Positions 28,313 through 38,144 of a stretch of DNA of 64,000 nt are shown here, piece by piece. The DNA is from Oscillospiraceae bacterium (GTDB lineage Bacteria; Bacillota; Clostridia; Oscillospirales; Oscillospiraceae): the NCBI GenBank assembly GCA_022800215.1, contig JAAWPV010000002.1, positions 55,191 through 119,190 on the forward strand, in the 5' to 3' direction. The position numbers were made by a program, and so were the translations under genes. The notes under the pieces were generated by a model. That model saw only the letters and a list, made by a program, of their open reading frames with translations, was not told the DNA's origin and made no database searches. The first letter of the stretch is position 1. Each line of letters opens with the position of its first letter.

Positions 28313-29182
28313 ATGAGCGAACAGACGAAGGATCCCTCCATTCTTTTGATGGCGGAGACCGGTGCGGATATTCCCCCTGCGCTTGCGGAGCGCTACAACA
28401 TCCAAATCGTCCCCATGCACGTCACCTTCGGTGACGAAACAAGGGACGACGGAGATTTCCCTTCTGAGGAGATCTGTGCGTTTTATGACCGGACGGGGAT
28501 ACTGCCCAAGACCAGCGGCAGCACGCCGGAGGACTTTACCAAGGCCTTTGACGCCCTCCACGCCAAGTGGCCCGACGCCCAGATCCTGTATTTGGCCTAC
28601 TCCTCCGTCACCACCTGCTCCTACCAGAGTGCCCAAATCGCCGCCGAGGGCCGGGATTATGTGGTGAGCTTGGACACCAAGATGGTCTGCGCCGGCCAGT
28701 GCGCCATCGTGGTCAGCATGGCCCGGCTTTTGGAGGAGAATCCCGGCTGGACCATCAAAGAGGCTGCCGAGGCGGCCAAACCCCTCATTGAGAAGGCCCG
28801 CATGTGCTTTATCCCGGACGATTTGGAGTACCTCCGGGCCGGCGGCCGGGTGAGCAATGCCGTGGCCTTGGTGGGCCGGGTGCTGGGGCTTCATCCGCTC
28901 ATTGAGATTCAGGACGGCAATCTGGTGGCCACCAAAAAGCTCCGGGGCAAGCTCATCAAGCTGGCTCCCCAGCTTGTGAAGGACTATGCCGCCGAGCATA
29001 ACCTGGACAAAAAGGAGCTGTGGCTCATCTGGACCCCCGGCTTTCCCGATGAGGTCCGCTCCGCCGTCAACGAAGCGGCGAATGAGTACGGTTTCGAGGA
29101 CGTCATCTGGGTCAAGAGCGGCGGCGTCATCACCACCCACTCGGGCCCCAGCGCCTTCGGCGTGGTGGGCTTTGCGGGGTAA
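28313..29182 (+). CDS. DegV family fatty acid-binding protein
   Basis: SILLMAETGADIPPALAERYNIQIVPMHVTFGDETRDDGDF...KTSGSTPEDFTKAFDAL...SLDTKMVCAGQCAIV; DegV signatures. Confidence 0.94.
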   Translation: MSEQTKDPSILLMAETGADIPPALAERYNIQIVPMHVTFGDETRDDGDFPSEEICAFYDRTGILPKTSGSTPEDFTKAFDALHAKWPDAQILYLAYSSVTTCSYQSAQIAAEGRDYVVSLDTKMVCAGQCAIVVSMARLLEENPGWTIKEAAEAAKPLIEKARMCFIPDDLEYLRAGGRVSNAVALVGRVLGLHPLIEIQDGNLVATKKLRGKLIKLAPQLVKDYAAEHNLDKKELWLIWTPGFPDEVRSAVNEAANEYGFEDVIWVKSGGVITTHSGPSAFGVVGFAG

Positions 29183-29193
29183 AGAAGGAAGAG

Positions 29194-29226
29194 AAAAGCG
29201 CCGGGCATTTTGCCCGGCGCTTTCTT
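29194..29226. terminator. Rho-independent terminator
   Basis: AAAGCGCCGGGCA-TTT-TGCCCGGCGCTTT. Confidence 0.88.
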
Positions 29227-29227
29227 G

Positions 29228-29710
29228 TCACAGAATTCCTTCCAGAATGGGGACCAATAGTTCCAGCCCGTCGGCGTCGGCCTGGGTGAACCGCCCTGTG
29301 GTGGGGCTGTCGATGTCCAGCACCGCAGCGACCTGCCCATCCTTGCGGAGGGGGATCACCACCTCCGCGTTGGAGGCGCTGTCGCAGGCAATGTGGCCGG
29401 GAAAATCGTGGACATTCGGAACCAGCATGACCCTATTTTGGGCCACGGCCCCGCCGCAGACGCCTTTGCCCACCTCGATCTCAATGCAGGCGGGCTTGCC
29501 CTGAAAGGGGCCCAGCACCAGCCGCCCCTTCTCCATCAGGTAAAAGCCTACCCAGTTGATGTCCCGCAGGGCCATCCATAGAAGGGCGGAGGCGTTGGCC
29601 AGATTGGCCGTCCGGTGGGGCACCCCGCCGGTGAGGGCGCGAAGCTGAGATGCCAGCATGGGGTAGAGCCGTTCCGGCTCAACGGGAAAGGAGAGGGAGA
29701 CCTCCTCCAT
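29228..29710 (-). CDS. GAF-domain protein, free methionine-(R)-sulfoxide reductase-like
   Basis: INWVGFYLMEKGRLVLGPFQGKPACIEIEVGKGVCGGAVAQNRVMLVPNVHDFPGHIACDSASNAEVVIPL: fRMsr-like Cys positions. Confidence 0.88.
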   Translation of the reverse strand: MEEVSLSFPVEPERLYPMLASQLRALTGGVPHRTANLANASALLWMALRDINWVGFYLMEKGRLVLGPFQGKPACIEIEVGKGVCGGAVAQNRVMLVPNVHDFPGHIACDSASNAEVVIPLRKDGQVAAVLDIDSPTTGRFTQADADGLELLVPILEGIL

Positions 29711-29858
29711 AAAAATCATCCTTCCTGTCGATTGGTTGGCTCCATTATATACCGGCAGTCTCTTTTTGTCAGCCCAAATCTTCAAAGAATCTTAAAGGAT
29801 TTGTAAAGCAGCCTCAAAAAACCTCTGGTAAGATGTGGCTTGCAAAGGAGGCTTTGAA

Positions 29859-30584
29859 ATGGAATATGTGTTGACGACAAAGGACCTGTGCAAGCGCTAC
29901 AAGGACTTTGAGGCTCTCCGGGGCCTCACCATGTCGGTGCCCAAGGGCGCTATCTACGGCCTTGTGGGCCGGAACGGAGCGGGCAAGACCACCCTCATCC
30001 GCCTGATCTGCGGCCTGCAAAGCCCCACATCGGGCACTTTCGCCCTCTGGGACATCCCCGGGGACAGCGGGGAGATCGCCGCCGCCCGCCGGCGGATGGG
30101 GGCGGTGGTGGAGACCCCCTCCATCTACCAGGACCTGACGGCGGAAGAGAATCTGCGCCAGCAGTACATGGTCCTGGGCCGCAGGGATTTTGAAACCATT
30201 TCCGCTCTTTTGGAGCTGGTGGACCTTGCGGGCACAGGCAGAAAAAAGGTCAAAAATTTCTCCCTGGGCATGAAGCAGCGGCTTGGCATCGCCGTGGCAT
30301 TGGCGGGGGATCCCGACTTTCTGGTGCTGGACGAGCCGGTGAACGGCCTGGACCCCCAGGGCATCATCGAGATGCGTCGGCTCATCCTGAAGCTGAATCG
30401 GGAAAAAGGCATTACGGTGCTGATCTCCAGCCACATTCTGGACGAGCTTTCCCGCCTTGCCACCCACTACGGCTTTGTGGACAAGGGGAAAATGGTGCGG
30501 GAGATCACCGCCGGGGAGCTTCCGGCCCAGGAGCATCTGGAGGACTATTTTATGGACCTGGTTGGAGGTGGACAGCATGACTGA
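29859..30584 (+). CDS. ABC transporter ATP-binding protein
   Basis: VGRNGAGKTTLIRLICGLQSPTSG...NFSLGMKQRLGIAVALAGDPDFLVLDEPVNGLDPQG. Confidence 0.95.
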   Translation: MEYVLTTKDLCKRYKDFEALRGLTMSVPKGAIYGLVGRNGAGKTTLIRLICGLQSPTSGTFALWDIPGDSGEIAAARRRMGAVVETPSIYQDLTAEENLRQQYMVLGRRDFETISALLELVDLAGTGRKKVKNFSLGMKQRLGIAVALAGDPDFLVLDEPVNGLDPQGIIEMRRLILKLNREKGITVLISSHILDELSRLATHYGFVDKGKMVREITAGELPAQEHLEDYFMDLVGGGQHD

Positions 30585-31410
30585 GCTGTTTCGGGCCGAT
30601 TTTGTGCGGCTGTGGAAAAACAAGGTATTCTGGGGCTGTATGGCCCTTATGGCAGCCGTCGAAGCTGTCGTGGTCCTCAACGGCTGCCGCCAGGCAAGGC
30701 TTTTGGCGGCGGAGGGCTATCTCCGCAGCCTGGACGACTACTATTTCGGCACTTCCGTCCTGCTGGGCCTTCTTCTCGCTCTGACCCTGGGACTGTTCCT
30801 GGGCACCGAATACAGCGACGGCACCCTTCGGAATAAGCTCGTCGTGGGCCATACCCGCCGGGAGGTGTACCTTTCCAGCCTGCTGACCGGTTTTGGGGCG
30901 GCCCTTCTGCTCACCCTGGCCCTCTTCCTGGCAGGGCTGGTGGGGATCCCAACCCTGGGCCTTTGGAAGATGGGCCTCCGGGGGGCATTGCTGCACGTTC
31001 TGGTGATCCTGTGCGCCGCCATGGCCCTCTGCGCCCTCTATACCCTGGTGGGTATGCTCAGCGGGAAAAAGTCCACCACGGCGGTGACTGTCATCCTGCT
31101 GTTCCTGGGGCTTTTCCTGCTGTCCAGCTGGATATACTCCCGGCTCAATGAGCCGCCCATGAACAGCGGCATCATTATCACCGCCGCCGGCATGGAGATG
31201 GCCCCGGAGACCCCCAATCCCAACTATGTGGGCGGCGCTCTGCGGCAGGTGTTTGAGGCACTCATGGAATTTCTGCCCACGGGCCACATCATGCTCATCC
31301 TAAACGGCGCCCTGACCCGGCCTCTGCTCAACGCCGCCGCCTCCCTGGTGCTGACGGTGCTTACCACGGTTCTTGGAATTGTCCTCTTTCAGAGAAAGGA
31401 CCTGAAATGA
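30577..31410 (+). CDS. ABC transporter permease (ABC-2 type)
   Basis: MTELFRADFVRLWKNKVFWGCMALMAAVEAVVVLNG...LFLGTEYSDGTLRNKLVVGHTRREVYLSSLL; overlaps the ATPase gene. Confidence 0.92.
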   Translation: MTELFRADFVRLWKNKVFWGCMALMAAVEAVVVLNGCRQARLLAAEGYLRSLDDYYFGTSVLLGLLLALTLGLFLGTEYSDGTLRNKLVVGHTRREVYLSSLLTGFGAALLLTLALFLAGLVGIPTLGLWKMGLRGALLHVLVILCAAMALCALYTLVGMLSGKKSTTAVTVILLFLGLFLLSSWIYSRLNEPPMNSGIIITAAGMEMAPETPNPNYVGGALRQVFEALMEFLPTGHIMLILNGALTRPLLNAAASLVLTVLTTVLGIVLFQRKDLK

Positions 31411-31429
31411 CCACGTCATAAGTGCGAAT

Positions 31430-31471
31430 AAAAGGCCCCAAACCGGACTTTTCCGGTTCGGGGCCTTTTTG
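31430..31471. terminator. Rho-independent terminator
   Basis: AAAAGGCCCCAAACCGGA-CTTT-TCCGGTTCGGGGCCTTTTT. Confidence 0.9.
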
Positions 31472-31583
31472 TTGTATCCGGAGATGCAAACATAACAGTT
31501 TTGTTACAAATTTTCACTGGATGTACGAAAACGTACAACACCCGAGGGCGTTTTCACTACCATTAAAAGGGCTTTTTCAAATG

Positions 31584-33068
31584 TCAGCCACCCAACTGGC
31601 TGATGCCCTTCTCCATCCGCCGGAGGCTCTCTTCCTTCCCAAGAATAAGGCACAGCTCCACCGCCCCGCCGGGGGTGACGGCCTTGCCCGAAAGGGCAGT
31701 GCGCACCGGCCACATGATGCGCCCATTCTTCAGCTCCAGCTTCTCCGCAAGGCCCACCAGCGCGTCATGGATGCCGTCGTAGGTCCACTGGGTCAAGCCC
31801 TCCAAAACAGGAAGCGTTGCCTTGAGGGCCTCCAGCGAGTTCTGTTCGTCGGTTTTCATCTTCTTGTGGCAGTAGAGCTCGTTGGAGTACTGAGGCAGTT
31901 CATCGAAGAAATCCACCTGAGGGGCAATGTCCAGCAGGGTATCGCACCGGCCTTGGACCAAAGGAGCGATGAGGGTAAGGCCGATGCCCGGGGTCTTGAC
32001 GGCCTCCTTCAGGTAGGGCTCCGCCAAAGCGTAGAAGGCCTGGGGCTCCATCTCCCGCAGGTAGTGGGCGTTGAAGTAGTTGAGCTTCTCCTTGTCGAAG
32101 ATGGCGGGAGATTTGGAAACGCCGGAAAGCTCAAAGATCTCCGCCAGCTCGTCAAGGGTGAAGAACTCCCGCTCCGCGTTTTCTCCCTTGGGGGCCCAGC
32201 CCAAAAGCGTTACATAGTTGAGGATGGCCGGGGTGATGTACCCCTGGGCCTTCAGGTCCTCGTAGGAGGGGTCCCCGTGGCGCTTGCTCATCTTGTTGTG
32301 CTGGTCCCGCATGACGGGGGAGCAGTGGACGTAGGTGGGCACCTCCCAGCCGAAGGCTTCGTAAAGAAGGTTATACTTGGGGGCGGAGGAGAGGTACTCG
32401 CTGCCCCGGACCACGTGGGTGATGCCCATGAGGTGGTCGTCGATGACGTTGGCGAAGTTGTAGGTGGGCAGCCCGTCCCGTTTCAGAAGCACCTGGTCGT
32501 CCAGGGTGTCATTGTCCACGGTGATGTCCCCAAAGATGGCGTCGTGGAAGGTGGTCTGGCCGCTCTCCGGGATGCGCTGGCGGATGACGTAAGGCTCCCC
32601 GGCCTCCACCCGGGCCTTGGCCTCGGCCAAAGAGAGGTTCCGGCAAGGGTCCTCCGCCCGGTCAAACTCGCCCGAGTCCTCGGCGGACTCCGCCTTCTCG
32701 CAGAAGCAGTAGTAGGCGTGGCCCTTCTCCACCAGCAGGTGGGCATACTTGCCGTAGGTGTCCCGGCGCTCCGTCTGGATATAGGGCCCTACCGGGCCGC
32801 CGATATCCGGGCCCTCGTCCCAGGTGAGGCCGCACTCCTTCAGGGTGTTGTAGATGACGTCGGTGGCGCCCTCCACCAGCCGGCCCTGGTCGGTGTCCTC
32901 AATGCGCAGGATGAAGGTTCCCTCCTGGTGCCGGGCGATGAGCCAGGTATAGAGGGCGGTGCGGAGATTGCCCACGTGCATGTACCCCGTGGGGGAGGGA
33001 GCGAACCGGGTCCGGACCTTGCCGTGGGGGATGCGGGCTTCCATATCGTTGAACCATGTCATATCCAT
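31584..33068 (-). CDS. gltX: Glutamyl-tRNA synthetase
   Basis: VRTRFAPSPTGYMHVGNLRTALYTWLIARHQEGTFILRIEDTDQGR...HNKMSKRHGDPSYEDL; SD GGAGG 8 nt before ATG 33068. Confidence 0.97.
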   Translation of the reverse strand: MDMTWFNDMEARIPHGKVRTRFAPSPTGYMHVGNLRTALYTWLIARHQEGTFILRIEDTDQGRLVEGATDVIYNTLKECGLTWDEGPDIGGPVGPYIQTERRDTYGKYAHLLVEKGHAYYCFCEKAESAEDSGEFDRAEDPCRNLSLAEAKARVEAGEPYVIRQRIPESGQTTFHDAIFGDITVDNDTLDDQVLLKRDGLPTYNFANVIDDHLMGITHVVRGSEYLSSAPKYNLLYEAFGWEVPTYVHCSPVMRDQHNKMSKRHGDPSYEDLKAQGYITPAILNYVTLLGWAPKGENAEREFFTLDELAEIFELSGVSKSPAIFDKEKLNYFNAHYLREMEPQAFYALAEPYLKEAVKTPGIGLTLIAPLVQGRCDTLLDIAPQVDFFDELPQYSNELYCHKKMKTDEQNSLEALKATLPVLEGLTQWTYDGIHDALVGLAEKLELKNGRIMWPVRTALSGKAVTPGGAVELCLILGKEESLRRMEKGISQLGG

Positions 33069-33136
33069 GTGTGATTCCTCCAAACAAATTGGCTTTCATT
33101 TGTTAAGCAGTTCTATTTTATAGGCAAGGGAAGAAC

Positions 33137-33165
33137 TTGTCAAGCGGGGAAGAATGTGGTATACT
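33137..33165 (+). promoter_or_regulatory. trpS promoter TTGTCA-17 bp-TATACT
   Basis: Read directly upstream of trpS. Confidence 0.55.
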
Positions 33166-33227
33166 GTTTTAACATGGATTTTTGTATCCATGCCAGTTGA
33201 AAATGTAAGAAAGGAGCGCTTAGGAAC

Positions 33228-34229
33228 ATGGAAAACGCAAAAAAGGTCATGCTCTCGGGCATTCAGCCCAGCGGCGAACTGCACATCGGAAATTATTTGG
33301 GGCCCCTCCGTCACTGGCCGGCCATGCTGGACGAGTACGACTGTTATGTCTTCCTGGCGGACCTTCATACCATCACGGTACGGCAGGACCCTGCTGAGCT
33401 TCGCCAGCGGGTCATGAAGCTGTTGGCCAACTATATCGCCTGCGGCCTGGACCCGGAGAAATGCACCCTCTTTATCCAGTCCCACGTCCCCGCCCACTCT
33501 CAGCTTGCCTGGGTGCTGAACTGCTACACCATGTTCGGGGAGCTTTCCCGCATGACCCAGTTCAAGGATAAGTCCGCCCGGAACGCCGATAATATCAACG
33601 CGGGCCTTTTCACCTATCCGGTGCTCATGGCGGCGGATATTCTCATCTACCAGCCCGATGTGGTCCCCGTGGGGGAGGACCAGCGCCAGCACGTGGAGAT
33701 CTGCCGGGACATTGCCCAGCGGTTCAACGGTATCTACGGCGACGTGTTCAAGATTCCCGAACCTGTCATCCAGAAGGTGGGGGCCCGGATCATGAGCCTT
33801 TCCACCCCGGAGAAGAAGATGAGTAAATCCCAGCCCGAGGGCTGTGTGTACCTTATGGATAAGCCCGAAGACATCCTGCGCAAGTTTAAGCGGGCTATCA
33901 CCGACTCGGACACCGAGCGCTGCGTCCGCTACGCCCCCGAGGAGAAGCCCGGGGTGGCAAACCTCATGCAGATCTATTCCTCCGTTACCGGCAAAAGCTA
34001 CGCCGAGATCGAGCGGGAGTTTGACGGCAAGGGATACGGCGCCTTCAAGCCCGCCGTGGGCGAGGCGGTGGTGGAGTGCCTGCGCCCTATCCGGGAGGAG
34101 ACCGAGCGGCTTTTAAAGGATAAGGCCTACCTGGAGTCCGTCTACCGTACCGGGGCCGAGAAGGCTGCCTATGTGGCAAATAAGACCCTCCGCAAGGTCT
34201 ACAAAAAAGTGGGCTTTATCCAGCCCTGA
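33228..34229 (+). CDS. trpS: Tryptophanyl-tRNA synthetase
   Basis: MENAKKVMLSGIQPSGELHIGNYLGPLRHWPAML...KMSKSQPEG. Confidence 0.97.
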   Translation: MENAKKVMLSGIQPSGELHIGNYLGPLRHWPAMLDEYDCYVFLADLHTITVRQDPAELRQRVMKLLANYIACGLDPEKCTLFIQSHVPAHSQLAWVLNCYTMFGELSRMTQFKDKSARNADNINAGLFTYPVLMAADILIYQPDVVPVGEDQRQHVEICRDIAQRFNGIYGDVFKIPEPVIQKVGARIMSLSTPEKKMSKSQPEGCVYLMDKPEDILRKFKRAITDSDTERCVRYAPEEKPGVANLMQIYSSVTGKSYAEIEREFDGKGYGAFKPAVGEAVVECLRPIREETERLLKDKAYLESVYRTGAEKAAYVANKTLRKVYKKVGFIQP

Positions 34230-34334
34230 GTGGAACTTTTTTCCCTTCCTTCCGTCTAATTCGGTAGGGGCCGGACACTGGCCGGCTCAACACAGAAAGA
34301 ACTCCGGCAATGCCGGTACGAAGGAGATCATCTC

Positions 34335-35426
34335 ATGCCGATATCAATAGAACTCATCGGGCAGGTGGCGGGCGCGCTGGGCGTTGCGTTTCTCATTGCC
34401 TTTATGCTGACGCCGGTGGTGAAGAACCTGGCGGTGAAGATGGGGGCGGTGGACGTGCCCAAGGACAACCGCCGGATGCACAAGCGGCCCATGCCCCTCA
34501 TGGGAGGCCTTGCCATTTTCCTGGGCTTTCTTCTCTCCACCCTCATCTTCGTGCCCCTCAACGAGCAATACCGGGGTATGCTGCTGGGGGCGGTGGTCAT
34601 TCTGGTGCTGGGGGTTTTTGATGATATCTACGCCTTGGGGGCCAAATTTAAGCTGGTGGTCCAGATCATTGCCGCCCTCATTGCCGTCATGACGGACAAC
34701 GTGATTGAGGCTTTGTCCAACCCCAATATTTTCTCCTCCGACCCATACTGGATCCTGGGCTGGCTCTCCGTCCCGGTGACGGTGGTGTGGATCGTGGGCA
34801 TGACAAACGCCGTCAACCTCATCGACGGCCTGGACGGCCTGGCCTGCGGCGTTACCTCCATCAGCGCCCTCACCCTTTTAGTGGTGGCCCTTCTCATGGG
34901 GGAGCCCGCCGTGGCCCTCCTGGTGGCCGCCCTGGCGGGGGGGTGTCTGGGCTTTTTGCCCTACAACATGAACCCGGCCAAGATCTTTATGGGGGACACG
35001 GGCTCCACCTTCCTGGGCTACGTCCTGGCGGTCATCTCCATCCAGGGCCTTTTCAAGATGTACGCCCTTATCTCCTTTGTGGTGCCTTTCCTTATCTTCG
35101 GCCTTCCCATCTTTGACACCTGCTTCGCCTTCACCCGCCGCATCGCCCACGGCCAGAGCCCCATGCACGCTGACCGGAGCCATGTTCACCACCGGCTTAT
35201 CGACATGGGCTTTTCCCAGAAGCAGGCGGTGGCCGTCCTCTATGTCATCACTGCCATTTTGGGCCTCTCCGCCGTGGTCCTCACCACCTCGGGGGCCATG
35301 AAAGCCATGCTGCTCCTCTTTGCCTTCTGCGCCGCCGGCGCCGTGGCCCTGAGCCTCTTCCAGAGCGCCCACCACACGGCCAAGGAGGAGCCTAAGGAGC
35401 GGGAAGAGAAGGAGGGACTGAAATGA
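34335..35426 (+). CDS. MraY/WecA-family undecaprenyl-phosphate glycosyl-1-phosphate transferase
   Basis: KMGAVDVPKDNRRMHKRPMPLMGGLAIFLGFLL...TNAVNLIDGLDGLACGV...MGDTGSTFLGYVLAV...HADRSHVHHRLIDMGFS. Confidence 0.94.
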   Translation: MPISIELIGQVAGALGVAFLIAFMLTPVVKNLAVKMGAVDVPKDNRRMHKRPMPLMGGLAIFLGFLLSTLIFVPLNEQYRGMLLGAVVILVLGVFDDIYALGAKFKLVVQIIAALIAVMTDNVIEALSNPNIFSSDPYWILGWLSVPVTVVWIVGMTNAVNLIDGLDGLACGVTSISALTLLVVALLMGEPAVALLVAALAGGCLGFLPYNMNPAKIFMGDTGSTFLGYVLAVISIQGLFKMYALISFVVPFLIFGLPIFDTCFAFTRRIAHGQSPMHADRSHVHHRLIDMGFSQKQAVAVLYVITAILGLSAVVLTTSGAMKAMLLLFAFCAAGAVALSLFQSAHHTAKEEPKEREEKEGLK

Positions 35427-36571
35427 AGCAGCTTCGCGTTATGAGTATCTTCGGCACCCGGCCCGAGGCTATCAAGATGGCCCCCCTGGTGAAGGAGTTG
35501 GAGCGGCGGGAGGGCCTGGAAAGCCTCTGCTGTGTCACCGCCCAGCACCGGGAGATGCTGGACAGCGTGCTGGACATTTTTAACATCAAGCCCGACTTTG
35601 ACCTCAACATCATGGAACCGGGCCAGACCCTCTCTACCATCACCACCAAGTGCCTGCTGGGGCTGGAAAAGGTGTTCGGGGAGGCAAAGCCCGACCTGGT
35701 GCTGGTCCACGGGGACACCTCCACCGCCTTCTCCGCCGCCCTGGCGGCCTTCTACGGCCAGATCAAGGTGGGGCATGTGGAGGCGGGATTGCGCACCTAC
35801 GACAAGTATTCTCCCTTTCCCGAGGAGATGAACCGGACCCTGGTGGGGGACCTTGCCGACCTTCATTTCAGCCCCACCGCTGCCAACCGGGATAACCTCC
35901 GGCGGGAGGGCATTACCAAAAACGTCTTTCTCACGGGCAATACGGTTATCGACGCCATGGCCACCACCGTCCGAGCCGATTTTCAATTTGGGACCGATGT
36001 TCTGAACCATCTGGACTATGAGAATAAGACTATCATCGCCGTCACCTGCCACCGGCGGGAGAACTACGGTGTGCCCATGAAGAACATCATGACCGCCCTC
36101 CGCCGCCTGGTGGAGACCTATCCCCAGGTGGAGCTTGTCTACCCCGTCCATCTCTCCCCGATGGTCCGGGAAGCGGCGGGGAAGTACCTGGAGGGCCATG
36201 ACCGCATCCACCTCATCGACCCGGTGGACGTGGAGGAGATGCACAACCTGATGGCCCGGTGCAAGTTCGTCATGACCGACTCCGGGGGACTTCAGGAGGA
36301 GGCCCCCGCCCTTGGCAAGCCGGTGCTTGTCCTCCGCCGGGAGACCGAGCGGCCCGAGGCCGTGGAGGCAGGGACCGTGAAGCTGGCGGGCACCGATGAG
36401 GAGACGATCTTCTCCCTGGGGTCCCAGCTCATCACCGACCCCACCGCCTACGACGCCATGGCCCACGCGGTGAACCCCTACGGCGACGGCCGGGCCTGTC
36501 GGCGCATCGCCGACGCCATCGAGCACTTTTTCGGCCTTCGGGCGGAGCCCCCGGCAGAGTTTGGGGTATAA
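35423..36571 (+). CDS. mnaA: UDP-N-acetylglucosamine 2-epimerase (non-hydrolysing)
   Basis: MKQLRVMSIFGTRPEAIKMAPLVKELERREGLES...VHGDTSTAFSAALAAFYGQIKVGHVEAGLRTYDKYSPFPEEMNR. Confidence 0.96.
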   Translation: MKQLRVMSIFGTRPEAIKMAPLVKELERREGLESLCCVTAQHREMLDSVLDIFNIKPDFDLNIMEPGQTLSTITTKCLLGLEKVFGEAKPDLVLVHGDTSTAFSAALAAFYGQIKVGHVEAGLRTYDKYSPFPEEMNRTLVGDLADLHFSPTAANRDNLRREGITKNVFLTGNTVIDAMATTVRADFQFGTDVLNHLDYENKTIIAVTCHRRENYGVPMKNIMTALRRLVETYPQVELVYPVHLSPMVREAAGKYLEGHDRIHLIDPVDVEEMHNLMARCKFVMTDSGGLQEEAPALGKPVLVLRRETERPEAVEAGTVKLAGTDEETIFSLGSQLITDPTAYDAMAHAVNPYGDGRACRRIADAIEHFFGLRAEPPAEFGV

Positions 36572-36637
36572 ACAAAAAATTTTCTCAGCGTCAACACTTG
36601 TATATGCTGAAAGGTTATGGGACAGGGGGGTGAAAAG

Positions 36638-37384
36638 GTGGAACGCCGCAACCGGAATATCCTGATCGTTCTCATCGGCGTGGTCATCATCATCGCCGTC
36701 GTTTCCAGCTTCGGCCTGCCCCTCTTCGCAAGCCCTACTCCCACCATCACCCTGCCCACCGCCCAGCCCACCGCTACTGTCCCTCCGGAGGGAGCGGACC
36801 AGGGGGAGGGCACCCGGGTGGAGGTGACCCCCTCCACCGTTCAGAGCGTCATCGCCGCCCTGAGCCGATTGGAGAGCTACTCCCGCACCGTTACAACAAC
36901 TTTGGAGGATTCCTCCGCCACTGCCCAGGTTTGGGTGGACGGGGCCTGGACCCGGGCGGATATGACTCTGCCCACCGGTCTTGTGGTCCACACCATCGTG
37001 GGGGAGGGAACCCTCTGGCGCTGGTATGGGGAGGACCAAACGCTGGTCTCCTGGAGCGCTGACAGCGCCTCGGTGGATGTGGAGGGACAGCGGATCCCCA
37101 CCTATGAAGATGTGCTGGCCCTGGATACGGACACCATCACCGCCGCCGGGTACGAGGAGAAAAACGGCTTTGCCTGCGTCTATGTGGAGGTGTCCGTTCC
37201 GGCGCTTTCCCAGGTGGAGCGGTATTGGGTCTCGGCGGACAACGGCCTTCTGGTGGCCTCTGAGACCGAGACAGGCGGCACGGTAGTCTACTCCATGACC
37301 GCCGAGGTGCCCGAGGTCCCTGTGCCTGCCTCCGCTTCCTTTACCTTGCCTGACGGTACGGTACTTCATCAGGTAGGAGAATAA
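36638..37384 (+). CDS. Membrane-anchored exported protein, LolA-like fold possible
   Basis: GTG start (VERRNRNILIVLIGVVIIIAVVSSFGLPLF: one TM), then a beta-rich extracytoplasmic region. Confidence 0.6.
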   Translation: MERRNRNILIVLIGVVIIIAVVSSFGLPLFASPTPTITLPTAQPTATVPPEGADQGEGTRVEVTPSTVQSVIAALSRLESYSRTVTTTLEDSSATAQVWVDGAWTRADMTLPTGLVVHTIVGEGTLWRWYGEDQTLVSWSADSASVDVEGQRIPTYEDVLALDTDTITAAGYEEKNGFACVYVEVSVPALSQVERYWVSADNGLLVASETETGGTVVYSMTAEVPEVPVPASASFTLPDGTVLHQVGE

Positions 37385-37386
37385 AA

Positions 37387-37412
37387 ACCGGGCGGCCTCT
37401 GCCGCCCGGTTC
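37387..37412. terminator. Terminator hairpin
   Basis: ACCGGGCGGC-CTCT-GCCGCCCGGTT. Confidence 0.75.
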
Positions 37413-37655
37413 CTATAGAATAAGCATCAAACCCAATGTGATGAGAAGCTCCAGATTGTCCTCCCGGTCGTCCAGAAAGAGGAAGAGAAGGATCAGCAGG
37501 AGCAGCACGTCCCCCGTGTCTAGATCCTCCAGCTTCAAAGCCTTCAAAAGACCGCCCAGCCCTTTCTTTTCAGCCGGAGGTTCCTTTTGCGGCGGTGGGG
37601 AGGGTGGAGGTGCCGTCCGCTCCGTCCAGCTTTGGGATAGGTAAGGGTTATACAT
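37413..37655 (-). CDS. Small Pro-rich hypothetical protein with C-terminal hydrophobic segment
   Basis: 80 aa; MYNPYLSQSWTERTAPPPSPPPQKEPPAEKKGLGGLLKALKLEDLDTGDVLLLLILLFLFLDDREDNLELLITLGLMLIL; overlaps the next gene by 8 bp. Confidence 0.65.
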   Translation of the reverse strand: MYNPYLSQSWTERTAPPPSPPPQKEPPAEKKGLGGLLKALKLEDLDTGDVLLLLILLFLFLDDREDNLELLITLGLMLIL

Positions 37656-38124
37656 GGCCGTCCCCCTCCTCTTTCAGAAGCTGGATAGCCACCCGCACCA
37701 CCCGGCTCAGCCGGGCGATTTTCTCCGCTTTCTCCATCTTCTCCAGCCGCTCCGCCTTCAAAAAGGGCTTCAGAGAGGCAAGCAGGGCCGCCTTCTCATT
37801 GTCCTGGGCGGAGTATTCCGAGTAGACCCGCAGGGCGATCTGAATCAGCCGGGGGTCAATGTCGGGCAGCCCGCCGCCTCCCAGCATACCCAGAAGGGCA
37901 GAGAGGTCAGGCCCGTCATTGACCACCGTGCCCTCCTGGCTTTGGGTGGGTTCTTCCTCCACCGGTACGAACTCCACGTCCTGGGCCTCGGGCTCCTGGG
38001 GCTGGGAAGGGGGCGGAGAGGACTCTCCGCCCCCGCCCGTCAGGGCCTTGGCAATGGCGGCGATCTGCCCCATGGCCTGGGGGTCCCCTAAAATGGCCTG
38101 GAGTTGCTCTTGTAGATCCGCCAT
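37648..38124 (-). CDS. Hypothetical protein, 158 aa
   Basis: MADLQEQLQAILGDPQAMGQIAAIAKALTGGGGESS...LERMEKAEKIARLSRVVRVAIQLLKEEGDGHV-type sequence; operon position. Confidence 0.65.
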   Translation of the reverse strand: MADLQEQLQAILGDPQAMGQIAAIAKALTGGGGESSPPPSQPQEPEAQDVEFVPVEEEPTQSQEGTVVNDGPDLSALLGMLGGGGLPDIDPRLIQIALRVYSEYSAQDNEKAALLASLKPFLKAERLEKMEKAEKIARLSRVVRVAIQLLKEEGDGHV

Positions 38125-38144
38125 ACCAACACCCCCTCAACAAA

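Noticed and set aside
31422-33074. 550-aa + strand ORF opposite gltX
   Set aside because: Antisense shadow ORF in GC-rich DNA; the minus strand encodes unambiguous GltX.
33172-33192. Small hairpin CATGGAT...ATCCATG before trpS as a tryptophan attenuator
   Set aside because: Short stem, no leader peptide with Trp codons, no T-box motif; insufficient evidence.
35240-37369. 709-aa minus ORF opposite the UDP-GlcNAc epimerase gene and neighbours
   Set aside because: Low-complexity His/Gly/Val-rich translation typical of antisense frames; + strand genes have clear homology.
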